A stretch of DNA of 64,000 nt, from assembly GCF_965203655.1 (NCBI RefSeq), contig NZ_CBDBDD010000008.1, forward strand, positions 248,001 to 312,000, written 5' to 3'. This DNA is from Poriferisodalis sp965203655 (GTDB lineage: Bacteria > Actinomycetota > Acidimicrobiia > Acidimicrobiales > Poriferisodalaceae). This document shows, in pieces, positions 8,256-17,079 of this stretch (the first letter of the stretch is position 1; each line of letters opens with the position of its first letter). The position numbers and the translations under genes were made by a program. Below the pieces are notes generated by a model. That model saw nothing but the letters and a program-made list of their open reading frames with translations. It did not search any database and was not told where the DNA came from.

Positions 8256-9038
8256 ATGGCTGCAGAGGCGGTGCGTCTGAGCGACATGGCTGCCGGCCGC
8301 TGCGAGCGGCTGCTGCCCGTTGCTGACGAGTTGGTACCGCTGCTGACCCAGCCGGGGCTGGTCCCCGGGGCGGTGCTGGCCGCTCAGGGTCCAGGGGCGT
8401 TGACCTTGGCAACGGCCTTCGCGGCGGAGGTCTCGCGCATCGGCGGGTGGGTGACCGCGGTGGGCCTGGGACGCATGGGTGTCTCGGCGGTGGCCGAGCG
8501 GGGGGCATCGCTGGACCGGTGGGCCTTCGTGGATGAGCCCGGCAGCGCTGCAGCCGAAGTGCTGAACGCCTTGGTCGGCAACGTCGACGTGATCCTGCTG
8601 GCTGGGAGCGTGCGGCTGGCGGCTGCCCACAGCCGGCGCCTGCGCACTCGCCTGCGGGAACGCGGGACCGTGGTGATCGAGGTTGGCGTGTCAAACCCAG
8701 CCAGGGCTCGTGGCGTCGGCGCATCAAACACAGCCAGCGCATTCAGTCCAGACGTGACCATGACGGTGGAGCACGCCGCATGGACCGGTCTCGGGCACGG
8801 GCATGGACGGCTGCGGGAACGCCGGGCCGAGGTGGTTGCTGCGGGCCGCGGTGCGGCGTCGCTGCCGCGACGAGCCGTCCTGTGGCTGCCTGATGCCGAC
8901 GGGCACATCACCGCCGTCCGCGGTGCGATCACTCCGGAGCGCACCGATCAGCTTGCCGATCTCGTCGATGCCGCCCACGCCGATGCTTCCCATATCGACA
9001 CCGATGTGGTCGTCCCCCTGCAGCGTCGTGCGGGATAA
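8256..9038 (+). CDS. imuA: ImuA-like protein of the SOS mutagenesis cassette
   Basis: A 260-residue protein directly upstream of imuB and behind SOS-box-like sites. The layout matches ImuA/ImuA', the RecA/SulA-like partner of ImuB and DnaE2 in translesion synthesis. Features include GALTLATAFAAEVSRIGGW near residue 45, in the position of a RecA-type nucleotide loop but without a clear Walker A lysine, and a hydrophobic strand DVILLAGSVRL near residue 110. Residues about 146-160 are coded by a copy of the 33-bp repeat described separately. It overlaps imuB by about 11 nt. The identification depends mostly on context and weak RecA-like character. Confidence 0.72.
   Translation: MAAEAVRLSDMAAGRCERLLPVADELVPLLTQPGLVPGAVLAAQGPGALTLATAFAAEVSRIGGWVTAVGLGRMGVSAVAERGASLDRWAFVDEPGSAAAEVLNALVGNVDVILLAGSVRLAAAHSRRLRTRLRERGTVVIEVGVSNPARARGVGASNTASAFSPDVTMTVEHAAWTGLGHGHGRLRERRAEVVAAGRGAASLPRRAVLWLPDADGHITAVRGAITPERTDQLADLVDAAHADASHIDTDVVVPLQRRAG
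8691..8735 (+). repeat. 33-bp mutasome repeat, copy in imuA
   Basis: About 1.4 units of a 33-bp repeat: an 18-nt conserved part (GGCGCATCAAACACAGCC at 8718-8735) preceded by a divergent 15-nt spacer part (8703-8717) and an earlier partial conserved part TCAAACCCAGCC. It is read in frame to give SNPARARGVGASNTA. The same unit occurs in imuB and dnaE2. Confidence 0.75.
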
Positions 9039-10803
9039 CCGAGACAGCCGGGCCAGCCTGACCGGCCAGGGTGAACCTGCCGACGTCCCGCCACGGATGC
9101 TGGCAGCGGAGGTCGGGAACTGGTCTGCTGTCGCAGCAGGGTTCGACCCGGCCGCACCAGCGGCGGTGGTCTCCGCCGGGCGCATCACCGCCGTCACGCC
9201 TGCGGCCGCTGCTGCTGGGATACGCACGGGGATGCGTCGCCGTCAAGCCCAGACGGAATGTCCCGTCTTGGAGCTGGCCGAGCACGATCCCGATCTCGAC
9301 GCTCGCTGTTTCGCCCCCGTGGCGGCGGCGCTGGAAGATCTGGCGCCGAGAGTCGAGGTGCTGGCGCCTGGTTGCTGTGTCATTGCCACCCGGGGTCCAT
9401 CGCGCTACTACGGCGGCGACGAAGCGCTGGCCGAGCTGGTGCATCGCACCGTTGCCGGAGTGCTGGCCGGCGAGCCGGGCACAGCCGGCGCTCGTGGCGT
9501 CGGCGCATCGGACACAGCCGGCGCTCGTGGCGTCGGCGCATCAAACCCAGCCGTCAGCGTTGGCATCGCCGACGGCTTGTTCGCTGCCGGTCTTGCGGGG
9601 AGGGCAGCGTCGGTCCGGACTCCATCGATGCCGGTGCTGGTGGTGGCCGCCGGCTGCAGTGCATCCTTCCTGGGCACGCTGCCGATATCGACCCTGGCTG
9701 AGCCTTTCTCGCCGCTGGCGGGCGCATCAAGCACGGCGAGAGATTTCATCGACGTGCTGCGGCGGCTGGGCCTGCGCAGCTTGGCCGATGTGGCGGCTCT
9801 GCCTGTAGCGGACCTCGTCGGCAGGTTCGGCACCCAAGGCGAATGGGCGCACCGGCTGGCCAGCGGGCGCGATCCCCGGTTGAGCCAGCCTGGGGTCGCG
9901 CAGCCTGAGCTCAGCGTCGAGACCGAGATCGACCCGCCCGCGGACCGGCTCGACTCGGTGGCCTTCGCAGCCAAGTCCTTGGCAGATCAGCTTGATGCCC
10001 GACTGGCGCGGCTCGGCCAGGCGCTGGTGTGCGTGGAAATCAGCGCCGAGACCGAACACGGCGAGACGACCAGCCGCAGATGGCGCCACGGATTCCGCTT
10101 CAGCCCGCCCGATGTGGTCGACCGTGTGCGCTGGCAGCTCGACGGCTGGCGGGCCGGCAAGCGCACCCGTGCCAGCGGCCGTGTCTCGCACATCCGGCTG
10201 ACCGTTGCCGAGACGGTCCCCGACGAAGGGCGTCAGCTCGGTTTCTGGGGCGGCCAGTCCGAGGCCGACGAACGGGCCGAACGGGCACTGCAGCGAGTGC
10301 AGACCCTGGTCGGCTTCGACAGCGTCACCGTGGGCCGTCTGGGCTCCGGCCGTCGCTTTGCCGATCTCGAGCAGCGCCTCCCGTTCGGCACAGCCGGCGC
10401 ATCGAACACAGCCGGTCCTCTGGGGACCGGCGCATCGAACACAGTCGGTCCTCGTGGGACTGGCGCATCAAACACAGCTCCGTGGCCAGGACGGCTCGGT
10501 GCGCCCGCCCCTGCCGAGGTGATGGTCGAACCCGAGCCGCTCATGGTGCTCGACGCGGACGGCGAGCCGGTGGGCGTGAGCGGCAGGGCGCAGCTCAGTG
10601 CACCTCCGGCGGTGCTGCGCAGGGTCGACGGGCGCACGAGCCGCATCACGGCGTGGGCCGGGCCGTGGCCGCTGGACGAGCGCTGGTGGGATCGCGCTGC
10701 ACGCCGTCGCCAGGCTCGGTTCCAGCTCGTGCTCGACGACGGCACCGCCCATCTCTGCGCTGTCGAGGGGGGCCGCTGGCAGCGCGAGGCCACCTACGAC
10801 TGA
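9028..10803 (+). CDS. imuB: ImuB, Y-family DNA polymerase-like protein
   Basis: About 591 residues. The N-terminal WSAVAAGFDPAAPAAVVSAG, then AAAAGIRTGMRRRQAQTECP, is the hallmark of ImuB, a Y-family polymerase homologue usually lacking the catalytic acidic residues and acting as a hub binding ImuA, DnaE2 and the beta clamp. Later parts include LGLRSLADVAALPVADLVGRFG (helix-hairpin-helix region) and a C-terminal domain ending in LDDGTAHLCAVEGGRW. Three positions (residues about 152-175, 231-237 and 454-484) are coded by 33-bp repeat copies and look like inserted linkers. GTG 9028 is taken as start because it overlaps the imuA stop; ATG 9004 or ATG 9097 are alternatives. Confidence 0.85.
   Translation: MRDNRDSRASLTGQGEPADVPPRMLAAEVGNWSAVAAGFDPAAPAAVVSAGRITAVTPAAAAAGIRTGMRRRQAQTECPVLELAEHDPDLDARCFAPVAAALEDLAPRVEVLAPGCCVIATRGPSRYYGGDEALAELVHRTVAGVLAGEPGTAGARGVGASDTAGARGVGASNPAVSVGIADGLFAAGLAGRAASVRTPSMPVLVVAAGCSASFLGTLPISTLAEPFSPLAGASSTARDFIDVLRRLGLRSLADVAALPVADLVGRFGTQGEWAHRLASGRDPRLSQPGVAQPELSVETEIDPPADRLDSVAFAAKSLADQLDARLARLGQALVCVEISAETEHGETTSRRWRHGFRFSPPDVVDRVRWQLDGWRAGKRTRASGRVSHIRLTVAETVPDEGRQLGFWGGQSEADERAERALQRVQTLVGFDSVTVGRLGSGRRFADLEQRLPFGTAGASNTAGPLGTGASNTVGPRGTGASNTAPWPGRLGAPAPAEVMVEPEPLMVLDADGEPVGVSGRAQLSAPPAVLRRVDGRTSRITAWAGPWPLDERWWDRAARRRQARFQLVLDDGTAHLCAVEGGRWQREATYD
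9481..9552 (+). repeat. 33-bp mutasome repeat, imuB copy A
   Basis: About 2.2 units: conserved 18-mers at 9502-9519 (GGCGCATCGGACACAGCC) and 9535-9552 (GGCGCATCAAACCCAGCC), separated by the identical 15-mer GGCGCTCGTGGCGTC, which also precedes the first. Read in imuB frame as GARGVGASDTA then GARGVGASNPA. Confidence 0.8.
9721..9738 (+). repeat. 33-bp mutasome repeat, degenerate imuB copy B
   Basis: A single 18-mer, GGCGCATCAAGCACGGCG, differs at three positions from the conserved part. It is read in the same imuB frame as GASSTA. The 15-nt palindromic part is not recognisable next to it. Confidence 0.5.
10389..10479 (+). repeat. 33-bp mutasome repeat, imuB copy C (three units)
   Basis: Three conserved 18-mers (10396-10413, 10429-10446, 10462-10479) alternate with 15-mers GGTCCTCTGGGGACC (10414-10428) and GGTCCTCGTGGGACT. 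The first 15-mer can form a GGTCC/GGACC hairpin. The exact 33-bp period keeps the reading frame, giving GASNTAGPLGT-type peptide units. It lies between the polymerase-like core and the C-terminal region of ImuB. Confidence 0.85.
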
Positions 10804-10872
10804 GCTCTGAGGGCTTAGGTCAGCAGGCGAAGATGTGGTTCGGGAGGCCTCAAAGCACCAGGTGTTGCGGCG

Positions 10873-12294
10873 TCATCTGCCATTGGTGGACCAGTGCCAC
10901 GGCTCGCTCGGCAGGTTCTTCAGGCCGTAGGTCGCGGCGTTGGCTGCCAGCCAGCGGAATGCTGGGTTACTGCGAGAGGAAACCGAGCGGCCGTTGTAGA
11001 TGAAGTCGATGGCCAGGCCGCGCTCGTGCATGGACTTGCCGGGACGGGCCGTAGGCGGCCGGCACTGGTAGGAGGGTTTCTGCCAGATCGCCCACTCGCT
11101 AGTGCCGCAGTGCGCCCGCCGGAGAGCGATCTGCGAAGCAGCACTGCGGTAGCCGCCGCCGGACAGCCCGATACCGTCCTGGGCAGCGTGTACGAGCAGA
11201 TCATGCACCTTGTTTGCAATCGACTCGTGCACCTGAATCCGGCCGACCCGGACGCCGCTCTCCACGAACCCGCCGACCCAGTCCAGTTCGCTGCGGTCGA
11301 AATCGTTGCTGATGGGCTGCCCGGCGGTGCCTTCACGCAGCCGGCGAGCCCGCTCCTCGGCTTCGCGTCGACGCCGTTCCTCTTCTGCTTTGCGGCGCTT
11401 GAGCTCAGACTCGATGCGATCTTGCTCGCGGATGACACTGGTGACGCGTTCAGCGGTGGCGGCTGCCTCCGCCGCGGCCGAGGCATTCCATTCCTCCAGC
11501 GCCGCTTGCTCGTACAGCAGTGCGTCGAGTTCGTCCTCGAGCTCCACCAGCACGATGGCCTCCTGCTCGACGGCATCGAGCAGGTCCTCGAGCGCGCGTT
11601 CGGACTCGACGCGACGCACATCTCGCAGTTCCTCCGCGCGCTGGAACTCGCGCAGTGCCAGCTCGGCATCGATGGTGAGGGCCCTCAGTTGGTCGGCGGT
11701 CACGTTCAGGTCGCCGAGCGCCGCGCCGATCAGCACCCGGATGCGAGCGGCGTCGTAGATGTCGCCGGTGCGCACCAAGCCGTAGGAACCCTCGACCAGG
11801 GCATCGTGGCCGATGTAGGTCTGCACGATGAGATCGATGACCCGCAGCCCCAGCTCTTCATGCTGGGCGTCGAGCGACAGTTGCCGATGGAGCGCTGCCT
11901 CCACCGATGCCTCGGCAGCATCCAAGGCCAGTTCAGCCGCGTCCAGGTCGGCACGCTGGTCGTTCACCAGCACCTTGAGCTGGTCGAAGGCTTCGAGCAC
12001 CTCGTTCACGTCGGCCTGCTGCAGGTCGACTTCGAGGATCTTCCCGAGCAGCTCAGCCTGTGCTTCGTCGCGGATCCGTCGTTCCTCGGCCAGCTCTGCC
12101 TCGAGCTCCTCCTGCTGCTCTTCGAGCTGCTTCTGGCGCTCTCGCAGCTCCTCGTCGGTGGGCTTTGACTGGGCGCCGGTGCCGGCGATCGGCACGACGC
12201 TGACCACCAGGGCGAACGCGAGCGCCGCCACGCCTCGGCGTGCAAGCCTGCGGCGTGCTGCGGGCGAGCGTGACTGTGGCGCTGAACCTCGCAC
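10873..12294 (-). CDS. Secreted coiled-coil D-alanyl-D-alanine carboxypeptidase-like protein (LAS/VanY type)
   Basis: A 473-residue protein. A basic N-terminus and hydrophobic stretch (ALAFALVVSVVPIAGTGAQ) form a signal peptide. Residues about 45-320 are a long Glu/Arg-rich coiled coil (ERQKQLEEQQEELEAEL and EEERRRREAEERARRL). The C-terminal domain carries LAS peptidase motifs SMHERGLAIDF (zinc ligands H and D) and EPWHW. It probably trims peptidoglycan stem peptides, with the coiled coil serving for regulation or placement like FtsEX-dependent hydrolases. GTG 12294 is the start. It is convergent with imuB. Confidence 0.85.
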   Translation of the reverse strand: MRGSAPQSRSPAARRRLARRGVAALAFALVVSVVPIAGTGAQSKPTDEELRERQKQLEEQQEELEAELAEERRIRDEAQAELLGKILEVDLQQADVNEVLEAFDQLKVLVNDQRADLDAAELALDAAEASVEAALHRQLSLDAQHEELGLRVIDLIVQTYIGHDALVEGSYGLVRTGDIYDAARIRVLIGAALGDLNVTADQLRALTIDAELALREFQRAEELRDVRRVESERALEDLLDAVEQEAIVLVELEDELDALLYEQAALEEWNASAAAEAAATAERVTSVIREQDRIESELKRRKAEEERRRREAEERARRLREGTAGQPISNDFDRSELDWVGGFVESGVRVGRIQVHESIANKVHDLLVHAAQDGIGLSGGGYRSAASQIALRRAHCGTSEWAIWQKPSYQCRPPTARPGKSMHERGLAIDFIYNGRSVSSRSNPAFRWLAANAATYGLKNLPSEPWHWSTNGR

Positions 12295-12503
12295 CGGGCG
12301 CGTCCTCGCTGAAGCCGGCTCGGGACCGGCCCCGTCGTCGAGCTGTGGCCGCCGCAGGCGGCGGCCGGAACCTTCGGCCCAAGGTACCGATGGCCGGTCG
12401 CCTATGGGTGTCGCCCGCCGGATTCTCAGGTTGCGTTCAGAATGGGCCGTCTCGGCGGCACGACTCGGCCGCCCACGGAGCGGCGAAATCGGCCGGAGAC
12501 CGG

Positions 12504-13355
12504 CTATTCGTCGATCACCCGGTTCTCCAGGACGCCGATCCCGGGGATCTCAAGAGCGATCTCATCGCCCGGCTCCAGCCAGCGCGGCGGTTCGAACGAG
12601 CCGCCGGTTCCCTCGGGAGAGCCGGTGGCGATGACGTCGCCGGGTTCGAGCGGCATCACCCGCGACAGGTAAGAGACGATCTCCGCGACCGAGAAGATCA
12701 TCTCGCTGACGCTGGCTCGCTGGCGCTCGGTGCCGTTCACCCGGCAGATCACCTCCAGCGCTGCGGGATCGGCGATCTCGTCGGCCGTGGTGATCCACGG
12801 GCCCAGCGACCCGGAGCGGAAGAAGTTCTTGCCTGCTGCAACGCTGTGGCGCTGCCAGTCACGCACCGATCCGTCGTTGAGGATCGAGTAGCCGCCGACG
12901 TAGTCGAGGGCATCGGCTGCCTCGATGTGACGCCCGGTCCGCCCGATCACGACGGCGAGCTCGACCTCGTAGTCGAACTGGACCGACACCGCGGGCCGGA
13001 CGAGGTGCTCGCCGTGGGCCACCAGCGTTCCAGGAGGCTTGTTGAAGTAGACCGGCTGCGCGGGAGCCTGCACGTTTCCGCCGAGCGGGTACTTCTTGTG
13101 GTAGTTGGCCCCAGCGCACAGCATGCGAGCACCAGGGTCCACCGGCACGGCGAAGGAGATGTCGTCCCAGCCGTGGTCTGCGGATGCGCCGTCCAGCGCC
13201 GCCGGGTCGGACATGGCACTGGCAATCGCCTGGCCGATGGTGGTGATGGGCGAGCCGCCCACCTCGACGCCGTCGAGACTCGCCACGCCCTCGGGTGTCG
13301 CCACGCCGACGTGGGTTCGCGGCGACTCGGCAATCGTGTAGCGCAGCAATCTCAC
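12504..13355 (-). CDS. Fumarylacetoacetate hydrolase family protein
   Basis: A 283-residue FAH-superfamily protein. The typical opening after the N-terminal lobe is MLCAGANYHKKY. The metal-binding acidic pattern shows as FDYEVELAVVIG (E.E), and PLEPGDVIATGSPEGTG is the conserved loop. Members hydrolyse C-C bonds of acylpyruvates or hydrate/decarboxylate aromatic meta-cleavage products; the exact substrate is unclear. It lies 39 bp downstream of the small membrane protein gene at 13395 in a same-strand run that includes two amidases. Confidence 0.88.
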   Translation of the reverse strand: MRLLRYTIAESPRTHVGVATPEGVASLDGVEVGGSPITTIGQAIASAMSDPAALDGASADHGWDDISFAVPVDPGARMLCAGANYHKKYPLGGNVQAPAQPVYFNKPPGTLVAHGEHLVRPAVSVQFDYEVELAVVIGRTGRHIEAADALDYVGGYSILNDGSVRDWQRHSVAAGKNFFRSGSLGPWITTADEIADPAALEVICRVNGTERQRASVSEMIFSVAEIVSYLSRVMPLEPGDVIATGSPEGTGGSFEPPRWLEPGDEIALEIPGIGVLENRVIDE

Positions 13356-13394
13356 GGCGCGTCACCGTACTTGTGGCGTCGCTGCGGTGGGGGC

Positions 13395-13910
13395 TCAGTC
13401 TCCGTCGCTCGCTGTGCGTCGCAGCGGTTCGCCGCCTGCTGCCCGGATCGTGGTCTCGAAGCTGTCGAGGTCGGTCCCGCTGACATGTCCTGTCCAAGCT
13501 TGCGCGACGCCGCTGTCATCGAGGGGTGCATCGATGGCCACCTCCACGCGCGGGCTGTCGGTGCGCAGCACCAGGCTGGCGTCGGTGCCTGTGTCCCAGC
13601 GTTTCACGATGGCCGCTCGCCGCATGCCGATGTCGGCAAGCACCAGACCCGTGTCGGTGGCTGCGAGCAGGCGTTGCACGTTGAACAGCAGTTGGTGGGC
13701 GACGGCAGCAGCGACGATGAGCAGCCAGCCGATGCCCCACGCGACGGCCAGCGCGGCACCTACGGCGAAGGCCGCGACCCGCACAACCATCACGCGCCGG
13801 TGCGAACGGAGCGTCTCGGCATCAGTCACGACCACCGCACAGCGCACGGACACGCCGAGCGTGCCGAGCAGTTCGATCGCCCGGGCGAGCGCCCGGTCCG
13901 AGGGCGTCAT
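13395..13910 (-). CDS. Hypothetical membrane protein
   Basis: A 171-residue protein I do not recognise. After about 40 soluble residues there are one or two membrane segments in VMVVRVAAFAVGAALAVAW and GWLLIVAAAVAHQLLF, followed by a soluble beta-rich C-terminal part of about 90 residues. The ATG overlaps the stop of the upstream amidase gene by 4 nt (ATGA), so it is translationally coupled to it. No catalytic motif is seen. Confidence 0.6.
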   Translation of the reverse strand: MTPSDRALARAIELLGTLGVSVRCAVVVTDAETLRSHRRVMVVRVAAFAVGAALAVAWGIGWLLIVAAAVAHQLLFNVQRLLAATDTGLVLADIGMRRAAIVKRWDTGTDASLVLRTDSPRVEVAIDAPLDDSGVAQAWTGHVSGTDLDSFETTIRAAGGEPLRRTASDGD

Positions 13911-15433
13911 GAAGCGGTTGCTTCCGCCGGCAAGTCGCCGAGCGGGATCAGCCCGCCGGCATCGGCGATCTGCTGGGCAACGGCCACCAGGAGATGCTCG
14001 CCGCCGTGCGTCGCGTGCAGCTGCACCCCCAGCGGCATCCCGTCGAGGTCGAGCGCTGTCGGCAGCGAGATGGCTGGTTGCCCGCTGATGTTGGCCTGGT
14101 TGACGAAGGTCGCCAGCTCGGCGATCCGTCGGGCACCGTCGGCCGGGTCAGCCAGGTAGCCGAGTGCAGGTGTCACGTCTGCGAGAACGGGAGTCAGCAG
14201 CAAGTCGAAGCCGTCGCCTTCCGGCGAGGCCGGCCCGGAGGCGGGGTTCCAGAACGCCATGACGCGCCTCCGCCAGCGGGCGAGTTCTTCGAGTGCCTGG
14301 ACGTACGCGGACGCAGGCAGCGATGCGCCCAGCTCCGCCGACCACCAGTTGGCGGGCTCGACGTCGTCGGAGGTCATGGGACGCCCGAGCCGCTCTGCCC
14401 ATCCGGCGAGTTCGGTCGCCATGCCGACCGTGCGCACGACGATCGTGTGGTCGGTCACGCCAGGACTGAACCAGCCGTCGGGCGCCGTGTCGGGCTCGAT
14501 GCTGTGGCCGAGTCGCGCGAGCAGATCGGCAGCCTGCTCGACCGCCGTCCGCACCGGTGTGCACGCACGGCCGGGACGACCCGTCGACACTGCGATGCGC
14601 AGCGGAGCCAGCGGGGCGGTCAGCGCGTCGGCAAACGACTCGCCGGGACCGAGCGGGGGAGCGACATAGGGATCGCCCGGTGCCGGACGGCTGATGATGT
14701 CGAGGCACCGTGCGGCATCGCGCACCGTGCGGGTGAGCATCCCGTCCACCGCGAATCCGCCGCGGTGCTCGCCGAGGCGCGGCGCGGTCGACACCCGGCC
14801 CCGGGTCGGCTTCAGCCCCACCAGCCCGCACGCCGCCGCCGGGACGCGGATCGAACCGCCCCCGTCGTTGCCGTGCGCGACCGGCACGATGCCTGCCGCC
14901 ACGGCGGCTGCCGAGCCGCCGCTGGAACCGCCCGGCGAGCGGTCGAGCGACCACGGGTTGGCCGTGGGGCCATACGCATCCGGCTCGGTGGTGATGGTGG
15001 TGCCGAACTCGGGCGTGTTCGTGCGCCCCACTGAGATCAGCCCCGCGCCGCGCAGCAGCCGGTACAGATGGCTGTCCAACGAGCCTCGCCAGACCAGCTC
15101 GGCCAAGAATCGGGCACCGGCGTGATGGAACTCCCCGGCCTGCTCGCAGCCGAGGTCCTTGATTGCCATGGGCACGCCGTCGAACAGCACGCCATCGTCA
15201 GACAGGTCGTCTCGCGAGTCGCCGCCGGTCCGTCGCCGCGACCAACGTTGCGTTGACGCCTCAGCCTCCGCCAACGCCTGCTCCGGGCGGGGATGGATGA
15301 CCGCGTTCAACCCCGGATTCAGCCGCTCCATCCGTTCGAGCGCGGTCTGCATCGCTTCGGCGGGGTCGGCCTCGCCTGCGGCGAATGCTTGCGCGAGCGC
15401 CGTGGCATCCTCGTCGCGGCGGTCGGCAGACAT
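13907..15433 (-). CDS. Amidase signature family enzyme
   Basis: A 508-residue amidase. The catalytic Lys is in GVPMAIKDLGC and the Ser-Ser/Gly-rich signature is SPGGSSGGSAAAVAAGIVP followed by DGGGSIRVPAAACGLVGLKP. These hydrolyse amides to acids and ammonia by a Ser-cisSer-Lys triad. The next gene upstream (15467-16951) is a paralogue with the same motifs, so the pair is a tandem duplication that has diverged. Substrates are unknown. Confidence 0.9.
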   Translation of the reverse strand: MSADRRDEDATALAQAFAAGEADPAEAMQTALERMERLNPGLNAVIHPRPEQALAEAEASTQRWSRRRTGGDSRDDLSDDGVLFDGVPMAIKDLGCEQAGEFHHAGARFLAELVWRGSLDSHLYRLLRGAGLISVGRTNTPEFGTTITTEPDAYGPTANPWSLDRSPGGSSGGSAAAVAAGIVPVAHGNDGGGSIRVPAAACGLVGLKPTRGRVSTAPRLGEHRGGFAVDGMLTRTVRDAARCLDIISRPAPGDPYVAPPLGPGESFADALTAPLAPLRIAVSTGRPGRACTPVRTAVEQAADLLARLGHSIEPDTAPDGWFSPGVTDHTIVVRTVGMATELAGWAERLGRPMTSDDVEPANWWSAELGASLPASAYVQALEELARWRRRVMAFWNPASGPASPEGDGFDLLLTPVLADVTPALGYLADPADGARRIAELATFVNQANISGQPAISLPTALDLDGMPLGVQLHATHGGEHLLVAVAQQIADAGGLIPLGDLPAEATAS

Positions 15434-15466
15434 AGCTCAGTCTCTCCGATGCCCCGGCAGCAGACC

Positions 15467-16951
15467 TCAGCCGCTGCCGGCCCACAGGCTCGGTGTGCGA
15501 CCCGCCCATGGTGCTGCCTGCTCGAGCTGACCTGCCAGCGAGAGCAGCATCTCCTCGCTGGCATGCGCGCCCACGAATTGCACGCCCACGGGCAGATCGC
15601 CGGGCGCCCAATGCAGAGGCACCGACATCGCCGGCTGGCCGGTCACGTTGAACTGCGGGGTGAACTGCAGCAGGTCGTTCAGCCGGCCGCGGCCGGTCTC
15701 GGGGTTGCGCAGTTCGCCGAGGCGGGGCGGCGGCTCGGCCATGACCGGTGACACCAGCACGTCGTGCTCTGCCCACCATGCGGCGAGCCGTCGTGTCCAC
15801 GCATGGCACCACTCGACAGCCGACACGTACTGCGCTCCGCTCACCTCGCGGCCGATCTGCATGAGCGCCCACGTGTCGCCTTCCATGTCGGGGCGGCCCA
15901 TGCGCCGCTCCAAGGCCTCCTCCATCCCAGCAAGCATGACGACGTTCTGCGCGGACACGATCGTGCGGAAGTGCTCGAAGAACTCCTCGTGGAACAGCTC
16001 GGCAGGCGCGGAGTGGGTGACGTGGTGCCCGAGGTTCTCCAGCAGCTTCCCGGCGTCGGCGACAGCTCGGCTGCATTCAGCATTCACCGGGCCCCAGTCT
16101 GAGTGCGCGCACAGCCCGACCCGCAGCGTCTGCGGCTCCCGTTCTGCCGCGGACTCGAACGTGCCCGACGGCGGCGGTGCCCAGTAGGGGTCGCCGGGCC
16201 ACGGTCGGCTGATGCCGTCAAGCACCCGGGCACTGTCGCGCACGCTGCGGCTGACGACTCCGTCGACGCTGAACCCTGCCCAGCCGTCGCCCGAGTCGGG
16301 ACCCAGCGACACGCGCCCCCGGTTCGGCTTCAGCCCGAACAGTCCGCAGTTGGCGGCCGGCACGCGGATCGAGCCGCCCCCGTCGTTGGCGTGGGCGATG
16401 GGCACGATGCCCGCCGCCACTGCCGCGGCGGATCCGCCGCTGGACCCACCGGTCGAATGGCCGGTGTTCCAGGGATTGGCCGTCGGCCCATATGCCAGCG
16501 GTTCGGTGGTGATGGTCAGACCGAATTCGGGCGTGTTGGTCCGCCCGAAGTTCACGAGCCCCAACTCAGCGAACATCGTGGCGAGGTGCGCGGTGCTCGA
16601 CGCGACATGCCCGGCCTCTTTGAGCGCCGCATTGCCTGCGTGGTACGGCTGACCTTCCGTCGTGCACGTCAGGTCTTTGGTCAGGAAGGGAGCGCCTGCC
16701 AGCGAGCCGTTCGACTCGCCTGCGTCGCGTGCGGCGTCGAGGTGCTCGGCCGCACGGCGGGCGCTCTCGTCGAGCCGGCCGATGATGGCGTTGATCTGCG
16801 GGTTCAGCCGGTCAGCCCGGGCGACGGCCTCATCGAGCAGCTCGGTCGCCGAGGCCTCGCCCGAAGCGAACAGCTCGGCAGTGGCCACGCCGTCTGGCAG
16901 CTGCCCGGCGGAGGCGCCGGAAGGGGCGCCAGCGGTTGAGGTCTCAGCCAT
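15467..16951 (-). CDS. Amidase signature family enzyme (paralogue)
   Basis: A 494-residue amidase paralogous to the neighbour downstream. Catalytic Lys in APFLTKDLTC and signature GGSSGGSAAAVAAGIVPIAH then DGGGSIRVPAANCGLFGLKP. It starts at ATG 16951, about 130 bp from the divergent dnaE2 start, so its promoter shares the intergenic region that holds the LexA boxes. It is separated from the second amidase by 33 bp. Confidence 0.9.
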   Translation of the reverse strand: MAETSTAGAPSGASAGQLPDGVATAELFASGEASATELLDEAVARADRLNPQINAIIGRLDESARRAAEHLDAARDAGESNGSLAGAPFLTKDLTCTTEGQPYHAGNAALKEAGHVASSTAHLATMFAELGLVNFGRTNTPEFGLTITTEPLAYGPTANPWNTGHSTGGSSGGSAAAVAAGIVPIAHANDGGGSIRVPAANCGLFGLKPNRGRVSLGPDSGDGWAGFSVDGVVSRSVRDSARVLDGISRPWPGDPYWAPPPSGTFESAAEREPQTLRVGLCAHSDWGPVNAECSRAVADAGKLLENLGHHVTHSAPAELFHEEFFEHFRTIVSAQNVVMLAGMEEALERRMGRPDMEGDTWALMQIGREVSGAQYVSAVEWCHAWTRRLAAWWAEHDVLVSPVMAEPPPRLGELRNPETGRGRLNDLLQFTPQFNVTGQPAMSVPLHWAPGDLPVGVQFVGAHASEEMLLSLAGQLEQAAPWAGRTPSLWAGSG

Positions 16952-17022
16952 GGCCGCAACGTAGTTCGGCTGCCGGTGGCATGAGCGCTCAAGAGCAGTG
17001 CGGCGAAGCGATGCAGCTTGTA

Positions 17023-17065
17023 GAACTTCTGTTTTGAGAACTCTTGTTCTTAAGAACTGTTGTTC
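17023..17065 (+). promoter_or_regulatory. Three tandem LexA boxes upstream of dnaE2
   Basis: Three sites in a row: GAACTTCTGTTT (17023-17034, 7/8 core bases), GAACTCTTGTTC (17038-17049, perfect GAAC-N4-GTTC) and GAACTGTTGTTC (17054-17065, perfect). Centre spacings are 15 and 16 bp. They end 14 bp before the dnaE2 GTG and would give tight SOS control. LexA itself is not encoded in the window. Confidence 0.88.
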
Positions 17066-17079
17066 GCTAATGTTATGGC

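Noticed and set aside
10389..10479. 33-bp repeats as a CRISPR relic
   Set aside because: The 15-nt parts between conserved 18-mers are themselves repeated and too short to be spacers; no cas genes are present.
12240..14159. 639-codon plus-strand open frame
   Set aside because: It crosses three genes on the other strand, which have recognisable families; composition is that of a GC shadow.
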